Part shown: piece by piece, positions 44,514 through 53,303 of the stretch
Position numbering within the stretch: the stretch's first letter is position 1
Layout of the letters: every line of letters starts with the position of its first letter
DNA from: Paenibacillus sp. 481
GTDB taxonomy: Bacteria; Bacillota; Bacilli; Paenibacillales; Paenibacillaceae
Assembly (NCBI RefSeq): GCF_021223605.1
Contig: NZ_CP075175.1
Location: 62,001-126,000 of the forward strand
Direction of reading: 5' to 3'
Length of the DNA: 64,000 bases
Notes under the pieces: generated by a model
What the model was told of the DNA's origin: nothing
Seen by the model: only the letters and a program-made list of their open reading frames with translations
The model's database searches: none
Position numbers and translations under genes: made by a program

Positions 44514-45101
44514 TTATAAATAAGCTGCAAAAACAGTCTGTTTAACATCTTTCCACTGTGATTCAACCATGCTGTAATGCACGTCGTTCTTGCCTTCTCC
44601 CACATGATCAAGCTCAGTGCTGCACTGTACACCATCACGTATGGCCCCACATTTTTCAAGCGCTCGCTGTGCTCGCACATTATCGACAGCTGTTCGAAAT
44701 TGTACGCTACTGAACTGCATCGTTTCAAATACATATTTAAGCAATTCGAACTTCACCGCAAGATTCAAGCCCGTCCCCCGAAACGGTCGTCCAAGCCATG
44801 TCGAACCGATTTCGAGTCGTTTATGCTGCGGTGAGATATGAAGAAAATTCGTCGCGCCTGCTACCTCACTGGTCTGCTTATCTATAATGACAAACGGATA
44901 GTTGTTCTGCTCTCTTTTGCTATGCATCGTTTGACGGATGTAATCGTGAAAATGCTGCTCTGTCGTACAATGTACCGCGTCTGTAATGTCCTCATCAAAA
45001 ATGATGCTTTTTAAACCGCTCGTATACTTGCCCGAGAAAGGGACGAGCTTAACACGACTATTTTCTAACACGATATGACGACTTCCGATTTGTCCGAACA
45101 T
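44514..45101 (-). CDS. RimJ/RimL-type GNAT acetyltransferase
   Basis: A 195-residue acetyltransferase. The pattern NFLHISPQHKRLEIGSTWLG, then RPFRGTGLNLAVKFELLKY is the RimJ/RimL acetyl-CoA region, followed by VDNVRAQRALEKCGAIRDG. Proteins of this group acetylate protein N-termini or small amines; the substrate is unknown. It stands alone between murG and the hut operon; its final codons overlap a small AT-rich hairpin that may end its transcript. Confidence 0.85.
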   Translation of the reverse strand: MFGQIGSRHIVLENSRVKLVPFSGKYTSGLKSIIFDEDITDAVHCTTEQHFHDYIRQTMHSKREQNNYPFVIIDKQTSEVAGATNFLHISPQHKRLEIGSTWLGRPFRGTGLNLAVKFELLKYVFETMQFSSVQFRTAVDNVRAQRALEKCGAIRDGVQCSTELDHVGEGKNDVHYSMVESQWKDVKQTVFAAYL

Positions 45102-45230
45102 CCATTTCGACCTCCTGAGTCCTTACATTCGTTTGTCGAGATACAATCCGCCACAACTTCAAGCATGCTATTTATTTATTGTGACCATGATTTCTCACCT
45201 AGTAACTTCGCCAACCTACGAATGTTAGGT

Positions 45231-46304
45231 TTACCTATGGGCAGTAGTTTGCTCAATTAACGCAACAACGCGATTAACGGCAGCATCAGCTTGACTATTT
45301 TTCATCGCATCCTGAATTTCAGCTTGTCGGGATACTAGATGTTGAATCGCTTGCACAAAGGTCGTATCATTCATCTCTTCCTCTAACAGCACCTCGCAAA
45401 AGCCTGCCTCCTGAAAGGATTGGGCATTCAAAATTTGATCGCCTCTGCTCGCTTGCTTAGACAACGGAATGAGCAGCATCGGCTTCCGAAGCGCTAAGCA
45501 TTCAAATATCGTATTCGAGCCTGCTCGCGAAATGACGAAATCCGCCATGGCTAGCACATGTGGTAGCTCTTGATTAACATATTCAAACTGCTTATAGTTA
45601 GGATGGTTTATCGTTTGGTCTAATTGATTTTTCCCACAAATATGTACGATTTGAAAATGATTGACGAGTCGCAACAAATTGGTGCGTAACATCGCATTTA
45701 TACGCTGTGAGCCAAGGCTTCCGCCCATAAATAGGAGGACAGGCTTGCCCGTGTGAAATCCACATAGCGCTAAACCTGTGGCTGCACTACCTTCTCGCAG
45801 CTGCTCACGTACAATTGCCCCTACGTGAAGGGCCTTTTGGCGATTCAAATAGGCTGAGGTTTCAGGAAATGTGGTACAAATAGTCGTTGCAAAAGGGGCA
45901 CAAATCTTGTTGGCTAGCCCTGGCGTCAGATCGGACTCATGAATGACAATTGGAACTCGATTTAGCCAAGCACCAAGCACAACAGGCACCGATACGAAAC
46001 CGCCTTTTGAGAACACAACATGCGGCTTTACTTTTTTAATGGCACGATAAGCTTCAAACACCCCTTTTACTATACGAAAAGGGTCTTTTACATTTTCCAT
46101 ATCGACATATCTACGCAGCTTCCCTGTCGAGATGCCAACGTATTTAACAGCTGGAATTTGTTCGATTAATTGCGATTCTATGCCATTTCTAGAACCGATA
46201 TATGTAACTTCCCAACCCGCAGCTAAAAATAGGGGGATTAGAGCTAGGTTTACCGTAACATGACCCGCCGATCCCCCTCCGGTAAACAATATTCGCTTCG
46301 TCAT
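45231..46304 (-). CDS. murG: UDP-GlcNAc transferase MurG
   Basis: A 357-residue glycosyltransferase adding GlcNAc to lipid I to form lipid II in cell-wall synthesis, at the inner face of the membrane. The N-terminal [18 protein letters not shown], the middle [13 protein letters not shown] with HESDLTPG, and the sugar-nucleotide site [20 protein letters not shown] are clear. I chose ATG 46304, with AGAGGTG upstream. It is outside a dcw-type cell-division cluster, so it may be a second MurG copy; this cannot be told from the window. Confidence 0.9.
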   Translation of the reverse strand: MTKRILFTGGGSAGHVTVNLALIPLFLAAGWEVTYIGSRNGIESQLIEQIPAVKYVGISTGKLRRYVDMENVKDPFRIVKGVFEAYRAIKKVKPHVVFSKGGFVSVPVVLGAWLNRVPIVIHESDLTPGLANKICAPFATTICTTFPETSAYLNRQKALHVGAIVREQLREGSAATGLALCGFHTGKPVLLFMGGSLGSQRINAMLRTNLLRLVNHFQIVHICGKNQLDQTINHPNYKQFEYVNQELPHVLAMADFVISRAGSNTIFECLALRKPMLLIPLSKQASRGDQILNAQSFQEAGFCEVLLEEEMNDTTFVQAIQHLVSRQAEIQDAMKNSQADAAVNRVVALIEQTTAHR

Positions 46305-46407
46305 AGATGCACCTCTGGGCGATTTACAAACGGTACTGACTTTCAATCCGCTGTTTAAACAAGTTCCACATTTCAGATGAAAAACCCTTCTTCACCTGTA
46401 AAAATAG

Positions 46408-46449
46408 GACAGCCCTCGTCCACTCTTGTAGAGCAATGATGAGCTGTCC
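46408..46449. terminator. Terminator between the VWA gene and murG
   Basis: GGACAGC pairs with GCTGTCC around a 28-base loop, followed by ATTCCTTTT. It closes the five-gene cluster upstream on the minus strand only loosely, and may also act on the plus strand. Confidence 0.5.
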
Positions 46450-46498
46450 ATTCCTTTTCAAGCAGCGTATTCGATTATATTCGTTTTAACCAGCAACA

Positions 46499-47722
46499 CT
46501 AGACTTGTTTCGATTCGATCCGCTTTGCCAATTCAGATAGATCCAAGCCTTTTAATGCCCCTTCAACTAACATCGGAAGTAAGGCAGGTGTGCAGGCAAA
46601 GCAAGGAGTCCCGTCGCGGGATAGTAGCTTTGCAACCCGCTCGTCGTAAAATGGTTGTCCTTGGTCAGACAACGCCAGCAAGCACATCGTTCTGACCCCC
46701 GCTTCCCGCAGTTCGCGCATTCGGCGAATCAATGCTGCTTGATTGCCGCCCTCATACAGATCGGAAATGATAATAAACAACGTTTTCTTCGGTTCCTCGA
46801 TGAACTGCTCGCAGTAGGCGACCGACTTGTTAATATCTGTGCCCCCGCCTAACTGAATACCGAACAACATATCAACCGGATCATTCGCACATTGCTCAGT
46901 CAAGTCCACCACTTCTGTATCAAACACCACGACACGTGTATCTAGTGAGGGGATACTCGCAAAAATGGAACCGATGACCGACGCCCATATGACGGAATCC
47001 GCCATCGACCCGCTCTGATCAATGTCCACAATGACGGTCCATTCCTTACTGCGCTGTGCGCGATCAAAGAAGTAGAATTTTTCCGGCACAATTTGTCGCC
47101 GTTCTTTATCGTAATGCTTTAAATTACGCTGAATCGTTCGCTTCCAATCGATGCCGCTTACGGACGGAAGTGGCGAGTGCTGCCTGCGATTCAAGGCGCC
47201 TGTTACAGCACGGCGAATGTCGTTCTCCAGCAGTTTCACGAGGTCGTCAACGACTGCCTGCACAAGCAAGCGAGCAGTGTCCTTTGTCTTCTCCGGAATT
47301 TTTCCTTTTAAGGACAACAGTGTTCCGACGAGCTGGATATCCGGCTTCACTTTTGCCAAGACTTCTGGTTCAAACAGTAGCTGCTTCCAGCCTTTTCGTT
47401 CCATCGCATCGTTTTGAATAATCGAGACAACATCATCTGGGAAAAAGGTCCGTACATCTCCCAACCATTTCGAAAGACGAGGTGCCGAGCTCCCTTGACC
47501 AGCCCCTCTTCTATTTCCAGAAGAAGGGTTGCTACTGGCTTCCGCTCCCTCGGTTGTATCATCGTAAATAGCTGCAAGTGCCTGATCCATAATGCGCTGT
47601 TCTTCTGTCAAATCGATCTGGCCACTCGTATTGCAAGTAGCTAGCTGCTGCTCAGCCGCTTGACCAAGAATAAGCCGCCAACGCGACACGATATTGGGTT
47701 CAACAGATGTAGGTGTCGGCAT
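46499..47722 (-). CDS. VWA-domain protein (YehP-like)
   Basis: A 407-residue protein with a C-terminal von Willebrand A domain. The metal-binding MIDAS is complete: DIDQSGSMADS near residue 235, the Thr in LGGGTDINKSV, and the Asp in IISDLYEGGN. The N-terminal 220 residues are helical and charged. VWA proteins of this kind work with MoxR-type ATPases, here two genes upstream. It starts two bases after the DUF5682-like gene ends. From memory the arrangement matches YehP in the E. coli yehL-M-P-Q operon. Role unknown. Confidence 0.85.
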   Translation of the reverse strand: MPTPTSVEPNIVSRWRLILGQAAEQQLATCNTSGQIDLTEEQRIMDQALAAIYDDTTEGAEASSNPSSGNRRGAGQGSSAPRLSKWLGDVRTFFPDDVVSIIQNDAMERKGWKQLLFEPEVLAKVKPDIQLVGTLLSLKGKIPEKTKDTARLLVQAVVDDLVKLLENDIRRAVTGALNRRQHSPLPSVSGIDWKRTIQRNLKHYDKERRQIVPEKFYFFDRAQRSKEWTVIVDIDQSGSMADSVIWASVIGSIFASIPSLDTRVVVFDTEVVDLTEQCANDPVDMLFGIQLGGGTDINKSVAYCEQFIEEPKKTLFIIISDLYEGGNQAALIRRMRELREAGVRTMCLLALSDQGQPFYDERVAKLLSRDGTPCFACTPALLPMLVEGALKGLDLSELAKRIESKQV

Positions 47723-47724
47723 CG

Positions 47725-50148
47725 CTAAAAGTCCTCAAAGTCAAAATCGTTCAACTCGTCAATCATCTTCACTTCGTCCTCCTTCAAGTCGCCTGTCAAT
47801 ACCTCAGCCGCCTGTTCCGTGTTCACACCCCATAATTCACCGAGCAATTCGGCAATCATCGTCTTCTCTCGTGCGGAAAATGAACTGAATGCGCGCCGCA
47901 AAAATACGAGCGCACGTGTAAACTCTTCATCTTCCAACGATACGATATATTGGTTCAACTGCTCCCATAGGCTCATCCGCGAGAGCAGGGCATAGCGATT
48001 ACGCAGCGCAAGACCTTCGAACCAGCCTGCACCGAGGTCAGCAGGAATACCCGGTGATAGACGTCTAGATACTTCTTCGGTGCATTGCTGTGCCGTAATC
48101 GCGTTACGCTCCAGCAAGATAGCACAGGCAAAGCCGGAAAGACGCGGATTTCGGTCATCTCGCTCCGCTAGATGCAGCAACTCTTGGAGCCATAACGATT
48201 CATCCACCTGCTCATGATGATCGAGGGCTACACTGTTCAGCTCATTCATCGCCGTGATCATGCCGTTCGATGCTTCATCATTGCAGTTGCTTGCATCGAG
48301 CAGGAATAGACAGGCTCGCATAAATAACTGCTCTAACAACGGCACTAACGGAGCCGTGTCAATTCGTCTAATATCGCCGTAGCTAATGATGATCGATAGC
48401 TCGCGCGTTGCCGCTGCAATCTGCACAACGTCACGGCTATCAACAGCAAGCCGTTGCAAGGTTTGACGTGCAGCTTCCATTTGCGTCATCATTCCGCACT
48501 CACAAGCAACGCGTATAAATGCGGAAGCTTCGGCAATCGAGCTGCATCCATCGAGCTTCTGTTGCAGCACATACGCAGCTGCAATGTGAACGGTCTCGCC
48601 CAGCAGCGTCGATTCGACGACCTGGATTTCCACTTCTGGTGACCATTGAAGTACCCAATGTTCAGCCCATGATGCCCGCTCTTGTCCGCTTGGACGCAGC
48701 GTCGCAAATGAAATCCCAAGCAGCTTTAGCCGATGGAATAATTTCGATCGGTTCAGATCGAGAAAGGCTGCTTCTTCAGATGCCACGCGGCGATTTTCGC
48801 GAAGATCTAGCGATACGTCCGTCGCCACGGTCGTCTTGTATGACTGAAGCTTCAATTGCTTCAACAGCCGATTCAAATCGTCCTGAATCGGCGTCTGGCT
48901 AACGCCTTCCGCGAGCGAGCCTATAGCTGTTCCTACGTCGATACGCGCAAGCGCATCGGCTACAACAGACAGGTCGCCACGGCCAAGCAACGTTTGCGCT
49001 GCATCGCGCAAATCACGCAGCGTTGGCGCACTGCCGCCGTGCAAGGCGGCAAGCGATTCTGCTAGCCGCACCGCTTCAATGACTTCAGCAGTGGAGCGAT
49101 GGGTACCCGTATCGCGCAGCAATCTAGCTACAGCAGATAAATAATGCTCCGGCAAATCATCCAGCGTATCCGTGATCATACGCTCCCACATCATTTCAAA
49201 ATAATTGGGAGCCATATTGCCAGCGCCATAACCAGACATCGATGACAATTTAAAATAGGAATAAGGCATTAAGGTAAGCTTTGTACTGCGAGAAGGCAAA
49301 CCTTCTAGCTCCTTATCGGTCATCGCATCTGTAAGATCTGCGAGTGCAGATGCATGGTACGCCCCACATACGACCACGATTTTATTAGGGTCATGACCCG
49401 AACGGATCGTTTCTTGAATACGCCGCCGCATATAAGCTTCCCTCACTAGATTATAGGCGTATTCGGCACGATCATGCTGCTGCTCCTTCTCCTCCGAAAG
49501 CTCACGCATCTGTGAGGAGAAAGCGATAATCGCCTCTTGATAAGCGCCAACATTTAAATTGTGCTCGTAGTTTCGCTCCCAGTACATGTCATAATCGTGC
49601 TCACCAGCGATCTCGGCAATACGCGCATAAATGGACTGCTGTTTATAGCTTTCCTCCTCTGCTGATTGTGCCAAAGGATGTGAGTCGTGTTGTTCTGACT
49701 TGGTCTTTGATTTGGATGTAGATTTGGATATAGATTCGGCTTCGGAATCGGACTCGGCTTCGAATTGATCGCCCGCTTCCCTTTCATCGCCGCTTGCGGC
49801 ACGCACATCCTGCAAGGCAATCGTCGCTGAAGAGGGCAAATCAATAAATGCGGCCAACGCCCCATTTTGTGCGGCCCATTTCATCGCTTGATATTCAGGT
49901 GAATAAGCTGCAAACGGCCACAGGACGGTGCGAACAGGCAAATGATCGGTAAAAGCTAAGATCGCGATTGGCGGCTTCGTCACCTCGTTCGTAAGATGAC
50001 GAATTTCCGGCGTGGCGTCAGAAGGCCCTTCAATGAGCACAGCCGTAGGTCGAATTTGATTTAAAAAATCCAACAAATGCTTCGCACCACCAGGTGAAAG
50101 ATGCCGTACACCAAAAATATGAACAGCTGCTTCTGCCGTCACGCTCAC
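47725..50148 (-). CDS. DUF5682-like protein (YehM-like)
   Basis: An 807-residue protein, the largest of the cluster. The first 110 residues hold a GVRHLSPGGAKHLLDFL motif and then TAVLIEGPSDATPE; about residue 258 comes KIVVVCGAYHASALADL. The set G-x-R-H, E-G-P and G-x-x-H resembles the TraB/EreA/ChaN-type hydrolase fold, which is my inference. A Ser/Glu/Lys low-complexity run lies near residues 135-160 (SISKSTSKSKTKSEQ). The long C-terminal part is helical. The GTG start overlaps the MoxR gene stop, with AGGGAG upstream. Family name DUF5682 is from memory. Confidence 0.75.
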   Translation of the reverse strand: MSVTAEAAVHIFGVRHLSPGGAKHLLDFLNQIRPTAVLIEGPSDATPEIRHLTNEVTKPPIAILAFTDHLPVRTVLWPFAAYSPEYQAMKWAAQNGALAAFIDLPSSATIALQDVRAASGDEREAGDQFEAESDSEAESISKSTSKSKTKSEQHDSHPLAQSAEEESYKQQSIYARIAEIAGEHDYDMYWERNYEHNLNVGAYQEAIIAFSSQMRELSEEKEQQHDRAEYAYNLVREAYMRRRIQETIRSGHDPNKIVVVCGAYHASALADLTDAMTDKELEGLPSRSTKLTLMPYSYFKLSSMSGYGAGNMAPNYFEMMWERMITDTLDDLPEHYLSAVARLLRDTGTHRSTAEVIEAVRLAESLAALHGGSAPTLRDLRDAAQTLLGRGDLSVVADALARIDVGTAIGSLAEGVSQTPIQDDLNRLLKQLKLQSYKTTVATDVSLDLRENRRVASEEAAFLDLNRSKLFHRLKLLGISFATLRPSGQERASWAEHWVLQWSPEVEIQVVESTLLGETVHIAAAYVLQQKLDGCSSIAEASAFIRVACECGMMTQMEAARQTLQRLAVDSRDVVQIAAATRELSIIISYGDIRRIDTAPLVPLLEQLFMRACLFLLDASNCNDEASNGMITAMNELNSVALDHHEQVDESLWLQELLHLAERDDRNPRLSGFACAILLERNAITAQQCTEEVSRRLSPGIPADLGAGWFEGLALRNRYALLSRMSLWEQLNQYIVSLEDEEFTRALVFLRRAFSSFSAREKTMIAELLGELWGVNTEQAAEVLTGDLKEDEVKMIDELNDFDFEDF

Positions 50149-51248
50149 TCGTTCATCTCCCTACATGCCGTATACAAACCACGCCACTCTGCCCCGCGCT
50201 TTTTCATCACATTGTCCAAGTATTCTTTCCAGATGAGCTTATCTTTCACATCATCTTTAACGATGGCCCCTTGCAATCCTGCCGCCAAATCTTCATCCGT
50301 AAGCTCACCGCTACCGAAACTTGCCGCTAACGCCATGCTGTTCGTCAGCAACGAAATCGCTTCCGCAGTGGAAATAACGCCCGCAGGTGATTTTACTTTT
50401 TCTTTCTTATCTAGGGTCATACCGCTGCGCAGCTCACGGAAAATGGTAACGACTTTAAGCAGCGCTTCATCTGTTGGTACAGCAGCTTGCAAGTCGTAGG
50501 ACGACGCAATTTCACGCACACGCTTTTTCACAATCTCAACCTCAGTCTCCATATCCGAAGGGGTTGACAGCACAATAATGTTAAAGCGGCGTTTTAAAGC
50601 TGCCGACATTTCATTAACACCACGATCCCGCGTATTAGCCGTCGCAATAATCGAAAATCCTTTGCGCGCGCTCGATTCTTTTCCTAGCTCAGGAACCGAA
50701 ATCGTCTTCTCGGACAAAATGGAGATCAACGCATCCTGAACTTCCGAAGCACAGCGGGATATTTCCTCGAACCGTGCAATCCCGCCTGCTTCCATCGCCC
50801 GCATAATCGGACTTCGCACAAGCGCTTCTGGTGTTGGCCCGTTAGCAAGCAACATCGCATAGTTCCAAGAGTAACGAACATGTTCTTCGCTCGTTCCGGC
50901 TGTCCCTTGCACGACGAGTCCAGAGTTCCCGTATATCGCTGCTGTTAAATTTTCAGACAACCATGATTTGGCTGTTCCCGGCTCACCAATTAATAAAAGT
51001 GCCCGATCGGTCACTAAGGTTGCGATCGCCATTTCGACCAATCGCTTGTTGCCGATATACTTAGGAGTGATGACGGTTTTGCCCGCTTTACCACCCGTAA
51101 TAAAAGTAAGCACGGCCTGCGGAGACATTTGCCAGCCTGCTGGAATTTTCCCTTTATCGGCCTTGCGCAGTGCTTCGAGTTCATCTTGATAGAGTAGCTC
51201 CGCTGGTTGACGCATTAAATCTTGCAATTGTTCTTCCTTCGCTGCCAT
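50145..51248 (-). CDS. MoxR-type AAA+ ATPase (YehL-like)
   Basis: A 367-residue AAA+ ATPase. Walker A is LLLIGEPGTAKSWLSENL near residue 95; the Walker B region reads GIARFEEISRCASEVQDALI, with Glu in place of the usual Asp; sensor and arginine-finger parts are FSIIATANTRDRGVNEMSAA and LKRRFNIIVL. MoxR ATPases act as chaperone-like remodellers with VWA partners, as found in this cluster. AAGGGGA precedes the ATG. It overlaps the DUF5682-like gene. A repeat-rich 196-bp gap separates it from the upstream gene. Confidence 0.88.
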   Translation of the reverse strand: MAAKEEQLQDLMRQPAELLYQDELEALRKADKGKIPAGWQMSPQAVLTFITGGKAGKTVITPKYIGNKRLVEMAIATLVTDRALLLIGEPGTAKSWLSENLTAAIYGNSGLVVQGTAGTSEEHVRYSWNYAMLLANGPTPEALVRSPIMRAMEAGGIARFEEISRCASEVQDALISILSEKTISVPELGKESSARKGFSIIATANTRDRGVNEMSAALKRRFNIIVLSTPSDMETEVEIVKKRVREIASSYDLQAAVPTDEALLKVVTIFRELRSGMTLDKKEKVKSPAGVISTAEAISLLTNSMALAASFGSGELTDEDLAAGLQGAIVKDDVKDKLIWKEYLDNVMKKRGAEWRGLYTACREMNE

Positions 51249-51333
51249 ATACGTATCCCCTTTTTCAATAGATTGATCAGGTTAATAAAGTTGTTTAGGT
51301 TATTGAAATTGTATAGTTCGTTCAATTTGTTCC

Positions 51334-51414
51334 GATCTTTCAGATCTTTCAGATCTTTCAGATCTTTCAGGTCTTTCAGGTCTTTCAGGTCTTTCAGGTC
51401 TTTCAGGTCTTTCA
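51334..51414. repeat. Nine tandem 9-bp units in the MoxR cluster
   Basis: Four copies of GATCTTTCA are followed by five of GGTCTTTCA, without interruption. On the minus strand the units would code Asp-Leu-Lys. They lie between the helical-repeat gene and the MoxR gene, at 51334-51414. Confidence 0.95.
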
Positions 51415-51444
51415 GAACGTTCATTTCAAGCCAGTCTCATTGTC

Positions 51445-53292
51445 TTACATGTTGCGCAGGACATAGCGAAGCTGCTCTCCAGCTGTATAGTTGTACTGCG
51501 GTAATACCGCCTCCACACGATCACGATATGTCGCAGGAAGCTGATAGAGCTGCTCCAGCACATAGCCATCAAATGCATAGCAATTCTTATTTTGTTTATC
51601 TTCAAGTGCAGTCATTAGTGCTTCCCGACGAGTTTCCGCGCTACATGCTAATCGTTCTAACCCTTGGAACAGCAATTCTGCAGTATCATTGCGGAATACT
51701 CGGTTATTTTGCAAGGCGTGCAAAAGTAACTCCTCGGCGACTACATGATCCGGTCTTGCGAAGGCGCTCACAAGCCCAAGCTCCTTTTGTTCAATAAACA
51801 AGCTTAGCCAGCGCTGATCCCACTGCTCGGCAAGCTGTTCCGTCGCTATCAATTGCATCGTAAGAAGTGACATACTCGACTCACTGGAATTGTTCCACAG
51901 CGTCGGATACGATTTATATTGACGTTTCATCACGAAATGCTCAATCGTCGACAACAATTGCTTTTTCCGCTCGCTGCTTGCTTTCGTAATTTTCATGCGC
52001 AAGTAGTTCGCATACTTATCGTACAATTGCGCGGGTTCTAATTGACGGAAAGAAGCACGGAATGCATGAGCTACATAGATAGCATTCTGTTGTTCCAAAT
52101 CGTCAAGCAATGCCAATACAGCCTCTGAATCAATCTCTTCTAAAAATGATGCCGCCCTATCGATGAGACGTCCCCAGCCTAAAGACATAAACAGCACATA
52201 GTTCTTCAACACGTACATGTATACTTCATCCAACGCCTCAACTTGACTACTACTCCAACTTGCTAGGTAGTTTGTACGCGTGTCTCCCAACGCTTCCAAA
52301 TAACAATAAACGCGCTCCCAACTTTTTTCTGCTCGCTTTTTATCTTCTTTCAACTCTGCTGTAACGGTCATGAGATCACGACTAAAGTCACGAACGAGTC
52401 TTTCCTTAAGCTCGCTGGATGAGCACCGATCTATTGCTTCTGCTGCAAGCTCCATATCTTTACTGAAAAAGGCCTCATATAAACGCTCCAGTACAACCGC
52501 AGACTCACTCTTGGCCAGAGCTAAATAAGCAGCTTCACGAATCGGCTTCTTCTTATCTTTTGATAAATCTATTAATGCCGCTTCATATTGCTCATAGCCA
52601 GCTAGCAAACCGATTGCGGTTACGCGAACATCATCTGCACCTGTTTCGGATACTTGGAAAACGAGATCTAGCACTTCCGCTCCGCCAACCTGACCGATGA
52701 CACGCAACTTTCTGGTGTCTGCTTTGCCACCAGCAGGGTCGAATTGTTCGATTAACAAAGGAACAATTGCTGGACCATAGGAAGGCAACAGCTCATTCAT
52801 CGCAAAATCCGCAATTTCCACGTACGGATCGTTAACAGCCCCGATAGCCAGTTGTAACAAACGTAAATCTTGAAACAATCCGTCTTTAAACGCTTCTTTC
52901 ACAATTTCGTAACGGCCACTACCTGTCGTCGTTAACGCTTCCTCAACGGCTGCTAATCGACGATATGATGCTTTGGTCGATAAAGATGTTGGCCGAGTCT
53001 GAATCGGCAATAGTTCACCGTCTGGTGTCGTTTTCCCTTGCGTATAGAGCACGGATCCAAGCAGCAAGCCAAGCTCCTGCAACTGTTGTGCGGAGTGTGC
53101 TGAGGGATCTGTTGGCTCTATAAGTTCAGCAATGCCTTCGCCAAGCCGTTTAAATATAGGCGCTCGTTCACCTAGTTGCTGGAATTGCGGCAATAGACGC
53201 TTCAAGCGAAAATCTCCAACAGCAAGATCACTGCCTGCTATGTAAAGCCGTCTAACTTCTTGATTAAGCTCTTGAAGTAATGCTGTACTCAT
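51445..53292 (-). CDS. Helical-repeat (HEAT-like) protein of the MoxR cluster
   Basis: A 615-residue protein with repeated helix pairs of HEAT/armadillo type (EIADFAMNELLPSYGPAIVP, ADDVRVTAIGLLAGYEQYEA, KKKPIREAAYLALAKSESAV). Such proteins are scaffolds for binding partners. No enzyme motif is visible. It occupies the second position, between the SWIM gene (11 bp away) and the MoxR ATPase gene. In E. coli the corresponding place near yehL is taken by YehI, also a large helical protein as I recall; I do not claim homology. Confidence 0.7.
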   Translation of the reverse strand: MSTALLQELNQEVRRLYIAGSDLAVGDFRLKRLLPQFQQLGERAPIFKRLGEGIAELIEPTDPSAHSAQQLQELGLLLGSVLYTQGKTTPDGELLPIQTRPTSLSTKASYRRLAAVEEALTTTGSGRYEIVKEAFKDGLFQDLRLLQLAIGAVNDPYVEIADFAMNELLPSYGPAIVPLLIEQFDPAGGKADTRKLRVIGQVGGAEVLDLVFQVSETGADDVRVTAIGLLAGYEQYEAALIDLSKDKKKPIREAAYLALAKSESAVVLERLYEAFFSKDMELAAEAIDRCSSSELKERLVRDFSRDLMTVTAELKEDKKRAEKSWERVYCYLEALGDTRTNYLASWSSSQVEALDEVYMYVLKNYVLFMSLGWGRLIDRAASFLEEIDSEAVLALLDDLEQQNAIYVAHAFRASFRQLEPAQLYDKYANYLRMKITKASSERKKQLLSTIEHFVMKRQYKSYPTLWNNSSESSMSLLTMQLIATEQLAEQWDQRWLSLFIEQKELGLVSAFARPDHVVAEELLLHALQNNRVFRNDTAELLFQGLERLACSAETRREALMTALEDKQNKNCYAFDGYVLEQLYQLPATYRDRVEAVLPQYNYTAGEQLRYVLRNM

Positions 53293-53303
53293 CGCCGTTC
53301 CTC

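Noticed and set aside
51215..51424. 69-codon ORF of Asp-Leu-Lys repeats
   Set aside because: It is the translation of the 9-bp array, lacks a ribosome site and overlaps the MoxR gene start.
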